Shown here one piece after another: positions 56,286 to 64,000 of a DNA stretch of 64,000 bases. Made by a program: the position numbers and the translations under genes. The notes under the pieces were generated by a model. The model made no database searches. It was given only the letters and a program-made list of their open reading frames with translations, and was not told the DNA's origin. Origin of the DNA: Sphingomicrobium sp. (GTDB taxonomy: Bacteria > Pseudomonadota > Alphaproteobacteria > Sphingomonadales > Sphingomonadaceae); NCBI GenBank assembly GCA_030447545.1, contig JAUJOV010000001.1, forward strand, positions 62,001 through 126,000, read 5' to 3'. Within the stretch, counting starts at the first letter, position 1. Each line of letters begins with the position of its first letter.

Positions 56286-57482
56286 ATGCGGTTTAGTAGA
56301 TCGACGCTTGCGAAACTGTGCGCGTGCCTGCTCACCTTTGGGGCAATCCAGCGCCGGCAGTGCCGATGACGTCGTCCTGTCGGCGCGTGTACGATCCAAT
56401 GTCGTCGTGCGGGCTGAGCCGCTCGGTGCACCCTCCGCGCCGATCGGCGTTCTCAGACCCGGTGAGGAGGCAGAACTCCTCGAAAGCATTCCCTACTTCT
56501 ATCGCGTCCGCCTGCCGAATGGCGTCACCGGATACGTCAGCAAGAGCTGGACGGACCTTGTCCAGTCAGTGTCGGGCCCAGGCCAACTAACCCTCCATTT
56601 CATTGACGTGGGTCAAGGCGATTCGACGCTCGCGATATGTCCGAACGGCTCCACAATCCTGATCGACGCCGGCAGCACCAGCGGCCGTTCGCCCGACGAG
56701 GTGCGGCAGTATCTAATCGGGCAGATAGATCCTTACGGGACCGAGATTGACACCTCATTGTCTCCCATCCCGACGCCGATCATTACAACCTCCTGCAGGA
56801 GGTGCTTGACGAGGTACCGGTCGGCCGAGCGTATTACGTCGGTGTCCGCGGCGACTACAGCGACGGGGAGGTTTTTGACTGGCTTCAGTCCACACCTGCC
56901 ACTGCGACCAAGCTCAGCGCAACCAACTATGACCGGATGGAAGCACCAAACAGCGCGATCGATTGCGGAGCAGCCAAAGTGTGGATTCTTTGCGGCTGGC
57001 GTTGAGCATCCGGAGAGCCGCAAGAACGCGATGAGCATCGTGGTGATGTTCCGCATGGGAGATTTTGAGGCGGTCATCACGGGCGATGCCACCTTTGCAA
57101 CCGAAAACGTGATATTGAGCCGCTACACACCGGCCTGGCTCGACATCGATGTCCTGAGGGTCGGGGCACCATGGCAGTTTCGCTACCTCAACGTCGAAGC
57201 GGTGGGCCGATGTTCTGACGCCAAGGACTGCCATCGTCAGTGCGGGTTATGACAACAGTTACGGCCATCCTCGCGGTGAAGTGATTGACCGGCTGACGCC
57301 GCACACGGTCGCAGTGGCGCCGCATGGCTTCCGGGATGCGCGGCCGAACAGCAGCGATACTGGTCGAAATACATCTTCACGAACCACACCAGCTTTACCG
57401 GGGAGCCTATGCCACAGCGACAAATCGCACCATTGTCGTGAGCACGACTGGAAGCGGATACACGATCAGCGCGGGGCAATAA
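56286..57482 (+). CDS. exported SH3-domain metallo-beta-lactamase-fold hydrolase (frameshifts)
   Basis: About 390 residues. MRFSRSTLAKLCACLLTFGA is signal-like. An SH3b domain follows (ARVRSNVVVRAEPLGAPSAP, GEEAELLESIPYFYRVRLPNG, GYVSKSW). The MBL domain resembles the C-terminal ComEC/Rec2 type: LTLHFIDVGQGDSTLAICPN, ILIDAGS, SHPDADHYNLLQEVL (HxHxDH-type metal site in another frame), VVMFRMGDFEAVITGDAT, then HHGSFATS-like sequence near 57170 and TAIVSAGYDNSYGHPRGEV. At least four indels. Likely a secreted phosphodiesterase or nuclease-like enzyme. It precedes the PhoD-like gene by 185 bp. Confidence 0.72.
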
Positions 57483-57667
57483 GCTTTTCGCGGAGATTGC
57501 CCTTCCGAGGGCGCGCGACAACGGCGCCTGATGTGAAATGCGGCTTGAGCCCCGCGCAGGATCCATGGCGGAGAAGCAGAGGTACCGCAGTTCGGCATCA
57601 GCCCAGATTCGAGTAGAGATGCTTTTTGACAGTCGAAGAGTAGCACAGACAGCGGAAGGGCGATTGA

Positions 57668-59670
57668 GTGCCTGAACATGTGACGCCACCCGCGGCCGAC
57701 GCGGAGCCAATGCTGCTCGGGCCGTTTCTTGGCCAGGTGACCACCAGCAGCATCAAGATTTGGCTGCACTTCCAACGAGAAGATGCGCCCGAGATCTATG
57801 TCACTTTGCATCCAAAGACGTTCGACTCGGAAGCCGTCGCATCCGAGACGCTGCACCTCACGCCAGAGAGCCTGTTCACCGACTGTGTGACACTTTCGGG
57901 TCTGCAGCCGGATACGCTCTACTTCTACAAGCTGTGGACGAACCCTGCTCGTTCCCTTCCGCTTCCTTTGCAGGGGCTATCGGACAGGAGCTGCATTTCG
58001 AACGCTCTCGGCCGACCCGGACGAGCAAATCGACTTCGTCGTGATGAGCTGCCACAACCCGCACGAGGCGAGGAAAGACGGGCATGAAGGCCACGCGGTC
58101 TGGGCTGATCTTCCCCAGATCATCGCGAGGGACAACAACAAGAAGGTGCGGTTCGCCCTGCTCGTCGGCGACCAAGTTTACGCGGACCGTTGGGAGAAGC
58201 AAATTCTCAGCGAACCGAGCGAAGAGAAGCGTCTACGCCACTACCTAAGCGCCTACCGGCAGTTCTGGAGCAACATCCACTATCGGCGGGTCCTCTGTTC
58301 GCTCCCGGCAGTGATGATGTGGGACGACCACGACATCACCGATGGCTGGGGATCGCGGGTGGATTCGTTTGCTGGAAGTACAAGCGACTTCAAACCCGAA
58401 TGGAAGAGCCTGTTCAGCGCCGCCTCGAGAGCGTTCTCGGTGATGCAGGCGAGCCGAAATCCCGGAACCCTTGTCAGCGAATTCCGAGGACGGTTTCGAC
58501 GTCTGCTTTACTGTCGGTCAGTGGGGCTTCGTGTTGATGGACCTGCGTTCCAATCGCAACTGGATGGAGCACAAGCTGTTCGCCGACGAGCAGCTTAATC
58601 GCATCAAGCAGTGGGTCGAAGCCAAGAAGCAGGAAATTCACACGTTGTTCGTGATCAGCCCGGTGGTCTTCTCCCATGGAAGCCCCGTAATCGATGATCT
58701 GATCGTCGCACGGTGGACCTGGGTGCTTTGGCTTTTCGATCGCATCGCCAAGCTCGGCAAGTGGGGCAAGGGCATCTACACCAAGTTTACCGATCAGCTC
58801 GGTGACATACGAGACGACATCCGGGACTCGTGGGGATGCAAGGAGAACGGGCCCCAGACCGACCTATTGCTCGACTTCCTGTTCGGATTGCAGAACGACG
58901 CCACTCACCCGGTGGGCGTCGTGATCCTGAGCGGCGACATTCACACGTCAGGATACGCGAACATCTATTCCAGCGAAGAGGAGCATGAAGAACGCTCCTC
59001 CATTCCTCACATCACCTCGAGCTCCGTAGGCTATCCTCCTTTCAATTGGATTCTCGAGGCCATCTACCGATACGCGACCAAGTCGGTGATGCTTGGTGCT
59101 CGTGGCGTCTACACCTCGCAGATCAGCCATCATTTTACGTCCCGAAGCGTGGCCGTGCTGTCGCTGCGACGGGCGCGCGGTGAAGGCGAGTTCCAGCTCA
59201 AGGTGAAGTACTATCTCGAAGGTTATCCAGAGCCTCACATCCTCCTGTTCGACCTGAGCCGTCGATCGCACCGCGAGAACATCACGTGGGTCGCACAAGA
59301 CAAGGTTTCTTCAAAGGAGTATGCCCCTTCCGCGCATGTGGATCTGGAGGCTGGCTTGGTCGGAGTGGACATAGAGGCCGCGCTTGCCGCGAGGGCGCAG
59401 GGCACGGGGATGAAGTTGAACTGGCGCGAATCCATCGTCGATCTGATGAAACTACTCGGTCTCGACAGCAGCTTGGGGGCACGTAAGCAGCGCGCGGAAA
59501 AATGGGGCTACGAAGGGACGCTCGGAACTCCGGAAATGAACATCTGGCTTCACCAGAAAGTGGTGGAGCGCCTTCGGCAGAACGGCGGCAACGTCCCAGC
59601 TGATCTTTATCCGCAGCCGCACGATGGAGCCCCAGAACCCGCTGCTGCAACTCGACAGCCGGAGGTGTGA
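57668..59670 (+). CDS. PhoD-like metallophosphatase with C-terminal DUF3597 domain (frameshifts)
   Basis: About 665 residues. The N-terminal Fn3-like domain (GPFLGQVTTSSIKIWLHFQ to LQPDTLYFYKLW) is typical of PhoD-like enzymes. The metallophosphatase core: FVVMSCHNPHEARKDGHE, LLVGDQVYADRW, AVMMWDDHDITDGWG, VVFSHGSPVIDD, and VGVVILSGDIHTSGYANI with metal-binding Asp/His. After residue 540 a DUF3597 module appears: MKLNWRESIVDLMKLLGLDS, RAEKWGYEGTLGTPEMNIWLHQKVVERL. Slips near 57960 and 58490. No signal peptide, so cytosolic or non-classical. The GTG start at 57668 is preceded by GGAAGGG. Confidence 0.82.
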
Positions 59671-60086
59671 CAACGGGATGTAGAGATGCAGCCCAATGCC
59701 CACAGGGGCGCTTACGATCGCGCTCGGCATATCTCCGTACCGAATGTTCGCTTTCCACCCATTCCGGACATAAGCCCAAGGTCCGCTTTCGACCCAAAGC
59801 GGACATTGGAGCTGCGGCCGCTGAGCGCCCACTTTGGCCTACTAAGGTTGATCGATAAAATCGCGGAGCGCACATGGTTTAGCTTGTGCGTATCTGCCTC
59901 CCGTTCCAATCCCGGTTCAAGCGTCATGATCTCGCATTCCCTCTCGGCCGTTCGCGAAGTCGGCCGCGCAACGATTGACCCGTCTTGTCGCAGGGCTAAG
60001 GCCCGCGAGTTCGCCGGTTGGATGCCGCGTCTCTTCGCGCTTCAGACGCCACGCTCAAAGTTGGCCGAACACAGGAGTGATGCCGC
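59671..60086. other. 416-bp intergenic stretch with two hairpin repeats
   Basis: Contains the repeat pair at 59744-59806. ORFs on both strands here are shadows of those repeats (for example MSGMGGKRTFG and VRFGSKADLG). I see no other gene; the part from 59810 to 60086 is the likely upstream region of the GH2 gene. Confidence 0.5.
59744..59806. repeat. dispersed hairpin repeat, copies 6 and 7 in tandem
   Basis: Copies at 59744-59771 and 59779-59806. The second has arms GTCCGCTTT / AAAGCGGAC in perfect 9-bp pairing around CGACCC. Seven bases separate the two copies. Confidence 0.87.
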
Positions 60087-61943
60087 GTGCCTAACGATCT
60101 GAATTCTATACTCGCCATAGGGCAGCCGACCGAGGCGGAACTGCATTACCCTCGGCCTGGGCTGCGCCGGGACCGCTGGACCGACCTTTGCGGCGCTTGG
60201 GAGTTCGGGTTCGACGATGAAAATCTCGGCGTCTGCGAACGGTGGTTCGCTTCCTCGCCCCCGGCCGGCGTATTTGATCGATTGATCATCGTACCTTTTC
60301 CACCGGAGAGCCGCGCGAGCGGGGTGCACGATACCGCTTTTCATCCAGTGGTCTGGTATCGCCGCACCTTCACCGTTGAAGACGCCGATCGGTCTGAGCG
60401 GCTGGTGCTTCATTTTGGCGCTGTCGATTATCGCGCGCAAGTGTGGGTCAACGGCAGCATGGTCGCGAGCCATGAGGGAGGACACACGCCCTTTTCGGCG
60501 GAGATTGCGTCGGTCCTCGTTGATGGTCCCGCGCAAGTCGTTGTCGTTCGGGCGGAGGACCAGCCGACCGATCTTCGCCAGCCACGTGGTAAGCAGTTCT
60601 GGCGCGAGGAACTGCGCCACATCTGGTACCATCGCACAACCGGAATCTGGCAGCCCGTGTGGCTCGAGCCAGTGCCGATCACGGCGTTTGAGGAAGTACG
60701 CTGGACGCCCAATCTCGATCATTTTGGAGTCGAAATGGTTGTCCGCCTGAACCACGACGCGCCGGAGGGCGCGCGCCTGCACGTGCGCATGATTGGGACT
60801 GGAACAGATTCTGGCCTGACGATACCTACGCCCTGGCGCGACGAACTTCGACGTCTCGTCCTGTTCAATCGCGATCGCCAGATGGGCGCCGGAAGGCTGC
60901 TTTATTGGTCTCCCACAACACCCCATCTGATCAACGTTGAGCTCACTTTATCAGCAGCCGACGGAACGGTATTGGATCGGGTCGACAGCTACTTCGGTTT
61001 GCGATCCGTCGAGGTCCGCGACCGTCGAGTCCCATTTGAACGGCGTGCCGATCTTCATGCGCCTTGTGCTAGCGCAGAATTACTGGCCGAGACGCTGCTT
61101 GCCGCTCCCTCAGTCGAGGCGCTGCGGGAAGAGGTGCTGCTTGCGAAGTCGATGGGTTTTAACGGCGTCCGCATCCACCAGAAGATCGAGGACCCGCGCT
61201 TTCTATACTGGTGCGACCGGCTTGGGATGATGGTGTGGGCGAAGCAGCCAACGCCTATGTTTGATGATCAAGCGGCCGAACGATTGACGCGTGAATGGCT
61301 CGAAGCGGTGCGCCGGGATTACAATCACCCAAGCCTGATCGCTGGGTGCCTTTGAATGAAAGCTGGGGGTTCCAAACCTTGATCGCGCGCCAGAGCAACG
61401 CAATTTCGTCAAAGCCTTGTATCACATGACGAAGGCTCTTGACCCGACCCGTCCGGTCATTGGCAAATGCGATGGCTGGCAGCATGCTATCGGCGACCTG
61501 TTTGGAGTTCACGATTATGCCTCGGACCACAATGTGTCGCGCGAACGCTACGGAAATCGCGCAGCGCTCGAATACACGTTTCGCGAGGTCAGCCCGATCA
61601 TTATCCGCTGCTTAGCGGTGGCCATTCCATCGGGGACGAAGCCGTGGTGCTCAGCGAATTCGGCAGGTTGTCCTTCAAGCCCCATACTGGCGCCCAGTGG
61701 TTCGCGTACGGCAAGTATGAGAATGCGGAAGAGAGTTGCTGCCCGCTACCGCGAATTGGTCGAAGCATTGCTCGATCCGGCGTACTTCGCGCCGGCTTTT
61801 GCTACACCCAGCTGACCGATACCGAGCAGGAAATCAACGGGCTGCTGACCGCCGAGCGCCAGCCCAAGTTGGACCCGGAGGTTCTTCGTGACATCAATAC
61901 CAGGCCGCCAGAGCGGTACCGGGCGAGATCATGGCAACGGTGA
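60087..61943 (+). CDS. glycoside hydrolase family 2 (beta-galactosidase/glucuronidase-like) (frameshifts)
   Basis: About 610 residues. The sugar-binding domain reads LCGAWEFGFDDE, VWYRRTFTVEDADR, VLHFGAVDYRAQVWVNGSMVASHEGGHTPFS, WHRTTGIWQPVW-like YHRTTGIWQPVWLE. An immunoglobulin-like domain and the TIM barrel follow: SMGFNGVRIHQKIEDPRFLYWCDRLGMMVW. The acid/base Glu is in LNESWG and the nucleophile in EAVVLSEFG. Slips near 61030, 61240, 61350 and 61600. No signal peptide is evident, so probably cytosolic. GTG 60087 follows AGGAG. Stands alone, without transporter genes. Confidence 0.83.
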
Positions 61944-62091
61944 TGAAAAACGAAATAGAGCGGCGCCGGCGCGAGTCTCAAGGCGAAACATCCGTTTGAA
62001 GCGGGGTATTTGATTTAACGTGTTCTTTGTGGAGCATTGGCGGGATAGCCGTTCCGCTGATAGCCGTTCTCCGCCTTTCGCCGGCGCCTAA

Positions 62092-62153
62092 ATGTCTGCT
62101 TTCCACCCAAAGCAGACAGAAGCCTAATGTCGCTTTCGACCCAATGCAGACAT
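62092..62153. repeat. dispersed hairpin repeat, copies 8 and 9 in tandem
   Basis: Copies at 62092-62119 and 62127-62153. The first has ten paired bases with CTGC/GCAG where copy 7 has CCGC/GCGG. The second is one base short in the left arm. Located between the GH2 gene and a small gene. Confidence 0.85.
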
Positions 62154-62177
62154 TAGGCATCCCCCTAGGATGGTAGC

Positions 62178-62463
62178 ATGACCATAGAGCAAGCTCCGCT
62201 GGCCGAGGCGCTAACTCGTCTAAACGTGCCGGAGAACGTGCAGGGGCGTTCATCCGACGAACCTGTTGAGTGGGAAACCGCCTACGCGCTGTGCCACATT
62301 CTGCGTTCGGCCCGCACGACTGAGGAGCAACTCATCCCGGCCATAATGACGGGCCACTTCTCAGCACGAAGCGACGGAGGCCTTGCATGAGGTGCGAGAG
62401 GAACTCCGGCACATCCTCTACCACATCAGGAACGCGAGCTACTTCTCCGTAGTCGCGGAGTGA
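62178..62463 (+). CDS. small protein of unknown function (one frameshift)
   Basis: About 95 residues. MTIEQAPLAEALTRLNVPENV, then WETAYALCHILRSARTTEEQLIPAIMT, and after a slip near 62365 ATEALHEVREELRHILYHIRNASYFSVVAE. Helical and mildly acidic throughout. The last 30 residues look like an immunity- or antitoxin-like helix pair, but I recognise no family. The TGA at 62461-62463 is the first base triplet of a hairpin repeat. Confidence 0.5.
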
Positions 62464-62487
62464 CTGCTTTCCACCCATTGCGGACAT
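62461..62487. repeat. dispersed hairpin repeat, copy 10
   Basis: TGACTGCTTTCCACCC with CATTGCGGACAT. Its first three bases are the stop codon of the small gene upstream. Confidence 0.8.
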
Positions 62488-62512
62488 TGCGAATACCCTA
62501 CAACCTTAGCAG

Positions 62513-63070
62513 ATGATCGTTGAGCTGAACGGCCTCCCCGGAGTGGGGAAGTTCACCATCGCCCGTGTGCTGGCGGAGTCCTTGGGCGCGCGCTTGGTGG
62601 ACAATCACACGATCTATAATCCTGCCTTCGCATCCACTTCGTTTCGATCCCCCGAGTTTTACGAGACAGTTTGTGCAGTGCGAACGATCACGTTCGGCAA
62701 CCTGGAGAAGTTACCAGCGGGCGTTCCCCTTGTCCTGACGATCGCACCAGGCATGGACCTAGCTTGGGGACGGGACTGGCAGGCTGCGATAAAACAGCTC
62801 GCCAAAAGGCGAGACGCTGCTCTGCTTGGTGTTCACCTACATTGCAGTAGACAAGAGAGGGTGCGTCGCATGAGCACGCCGTCACGGGCGCTATTGGGCA
62901 AGTTGATTGACCCCAGCATGACCGACGACGAATTGCAGCGTCCCGTTCTTCTCGACCACTGTGACCGAGTTTTAGAACTAGACGTTACTGCGCTCGATGC
63001 CTCGGGAGCGGCTGATGAGATTCTGGACTGGTTGAATTGCCAGCCGGGAATGACTGCTCCCCACCCTTAG
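62513..63070 (+). CDS. P-loop nucleoside/small-molecule kinase-like protein
   Basis: 185 residues. MIVELNGLPGVGKFTIARVLAE is a Walker A loop (GLPGVGKFT). VDNHTIYNPAF, LVLTIAPGMDLAWGRDW and CSRQERVRRMSTPSR (lid-type Arg cluster) follow, with DELQRPVLLDHCDRVLELDVT. The overall build is that of AAA_33/shikimate-kinase-like proteins of unknown substrate. The final residues and stop (TAG in CCCTTAGCGG) come from a degenerate hairpin repeat. Confidence 0.7.
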   Translation: MIVELNGLPGVGKFTIARVLAESLGARLVDNHTIYNPAFASTSFRSPEFYETVCAVRTITFGNLEKLPAGVPLVLTIAPGMDLAWGRDWQAAIKQLAKRRDAALLGVHLHCSRQERVRRMSTPSRALLGKLIDPSMTDDELQRPVLLDHCDRVLELDVTALDASGAADEILDWLNCQPGMTAPHP

Positions 63071-63077
63071 CGGGCAT
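63050..63077. repeat. dispersed hairpin repeat, copy 11 (degenerate)
   Basis: ATGACTGCTCCCCACCC with CTTAGCGGGCAT. The arm AAAGCGGAC is altered, and the TAG in the right half is the stop of the kinase-like gene. Confidence 0.6.
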
Positions 63078-63111
63078 ATGCTGATGGAACCCAACCAGAT
63101 AAACTAACCGC

Positions 63112-63663
63112 ATGGTCATCCATACAGACCGGCTTGTGCTTAGAAGGTGGCGCGAGGAAGACATCGAGCCCCTATCGGTCATCAACTCCGATCCTTTGGT
63201 CATGAAGTGGCTCGGGAGCGGTCCCCTCGGTCGTGAAGAAACGGCCCGATACATCGAGACCAATGACAGCTTTTTCGATACGCACGGTTTCGGCACTTGG
63301 GCCGTGGAACTGAGAGCCGAACGCCGCCTGATCGGATTTAGCGGAGTGCGCCCCTTTGCAAGGCTAGGGCATCCGATGAGCCCATGTGTAGAAGCGGCAT
63401 GGAGGCAAACCAGGGAAGTGTGGGGGTCCGGGTACGCCACTGAGGCCGCAAGTGCGGCTATCGCGGATGCCTTTGAAAGGTGCAATGTTTCCGAAGTCCT
63501 CGCCTGGACTCCTGTGCTCAATGTCAGGTCACAAGCAATGATGCGACGACTCCAGATGAATCGGCGCATCGAGCGCGACTTTGACGCCCCGAGTTTGCCA
63601 GCTGATCATCCGCTTAGTCCCCATGTAGTGTTTGATCTGCGGGGGCCGCCGCCGAGCAGGTGA
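63112..63663 (+). CDS. RimJ/RimL-type GNAT acetyltransferase
   Basis: 183 residues. IHTDRLVLRRWREEDIEPL is the canonical start of this GNAT branch. Acetyl-CoA motif: WGSGYATEAASAAIADAFE, preceded by GFSGVRPFARLGH. The C-terminus SQAMMRRLQMNRRIERDFD is typical, although the usual NxxSxxxxEKxGF is reduced. Probably acts on a small amine or protein N-terminus. TGA at 63661-63663 opens the next hairpin repeat. Confidence 0.85.
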   Translation: MVIHTDRLVLRRWREEDIEPLSVINSDPLVMKWLGSGPLGREETARYIETNDSFFDTHGFGTWAVELRAERRLIGFSGVRPFARLGHPMSPCVEAAWRQTREVWGSGYATEAASAAIADAFERCNVSEVLAWTPVLNVRSQAMMRRLQMNRRIERDFDAPSLPADHPLSPHVVFDLRGPPPSR

Positions 63664-63689
63664 CGCCGGTTTCCACCCAATGCCAACAT
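63661..63689. repeat. dispersed hairpin repeat, copy 12 (degenerate)
   Basis: TGACGCCGGTTTCCACCC with CAATGCCAACAT; the arms are partly decayed, but the loop and spacing are kept. It lies between two convergent GNAT genes and includes the stop codon of the first. Confidence 0.65.
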
Positions 63690-64000
63690 TTAGCCATGGC
63701 AATTGTTGTCTCGCAGAATCCTGACGTGTGTGGCGGTGGCGAGCTGAACAGGATTGAAGCCAAGGCGCTCGTAGAAAGCGACCGCCTCGGTAGTGTACGT
63801 GCGGAGGCGCATCTCGTCGAACACGTCGCGAGCTTCTTTGAGCAGATGGCTCACAAGCGTCCTTGCAACTCCCCGTCGCCGGAATGGGTGTAAAACGTAC
63901 AGATGCCGGAGCCGAGCACGCCCAGGCGCGGGCTCGTACGGCTCCTGGTTCAACGCTGCAATGCCAACCAACTGCACTCCGACGAACGCACCAATGAGCT
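63690..64000 (-). CDS. GNAT acetyltransferase (5' end outside window)
   Basis: The frame continues past the right edge. Visible part: GAFVGVQLVGIAALNQEPY, then LRHLYVLHPFRRRGVARTLVSHLL (acetyl-CoA loop RRRGVA), and RLRTYTTEAVAFYERLGFNPV, ending ILRDNNCHG. A complete C-terminal GNAT half. Converges with the RimL-type gene at 63112, with a hairpin repeat between them. Confidence 0.82.
   Translation of the reverse strand, partial: LIGAFVGVQLVGIAALNQEPYEPAPGRARLRHLYVLHPFRRRGVARTLVSHLLKEARDVFDEMRLRTYTTEAVAFYERLGFNPVQLATATHVRILRDNNCHG

Overview
The window comes from a high-GC alphaproteobacterium of the order Sphingomonadales (Sphingomonas or Sphingomicrobium type). Signs are a GcrA cell-cycle regulator, a Tad/Cpa pilus locus, a petABC bc1 operon, TonB-dependent receptors of sphingomonad type, and dispersed short repeats typical of these genomes. 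I see no transposase, integrase, tRNA, rRNA or CRISPR array.

Layout. 1-3.5 kb: the 5' part of parE, a c-type cytochrome, a lipoprotein, and an Hsp20 gene with a sigma-32-like promoter and a candidate RNA thermometer. 3.5-4.7 kb: a small accessory patch with three hairpin repeats, a secreted protein and a broken NTF2-like gene. 4.7-20.7 kb: gcrA, an ABC-2 permease, a Tyr/Gly-repeat secreted protein, argD-hslO, queC-queE, lipB, a membrane protein, a GNAT enzyme with hemF, petABC, a Tyr-repeat lipoprotein, a MaoC hydratase and a TonB receptor. 20.8-32.8 kb: a TPR-sulfotransferase, PAP2 phosphatase, intradiol-dioxygenase-like protein, ychF, a 2OG oxygenase, pth, rplY, two TraB/GumN proteins and glyQ-glyS. 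32.9-39.9 kb: the tad/cpa pilus operon, read leftward from cpaA to tadC, interrupted by a chimeric block that replaces cpaF. 39.9-44.5 kb: an FAD oxidoreductase, L,D-transpeptidase, rnhA, ispH, a lipoprotein and a membrane protein. 44.6-50 kb: a glycine riboswitch and gcvT-gcvH-gcvPA-gcvPB, then a DUF938 methyltransferase. 50-54.8 kb: two PilZ proteins, a second TonB receptor and a phosphofructokinase. 54.8-64 kb: an accessory region with gene remnants, an SH3-metallo-beta-lactamase protein, a PhoD-DUF3597 protein, a GH2 glycosidase, a P-loop kinase and two GNAT enzymes, punctuated by nine copies of one hairpin repeat.

Many genes are split by one-base indels, worst at 34-41 and 45-51 kb. Conserved protein sequence continues in the shifted frames, indels often fall in G/C/T runs, and several come in compensating pairs, so most look like sequencing errors. 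I annotate such genes over their full span. Three cases are different in kind and look like rearrangement, deletion or misassembly: the cpaE/glycosyltransferase/tadB block, the first TonB receptor, and the LysR and methyltransferase remnants.

The most interesting signals are the hairpin-repeat family, which shows covariation and often overlaps stop codons, the heat-shock regulatory region upstream of hsp20, and the SH3-MBL plus PhoD-DUF3597 pair.
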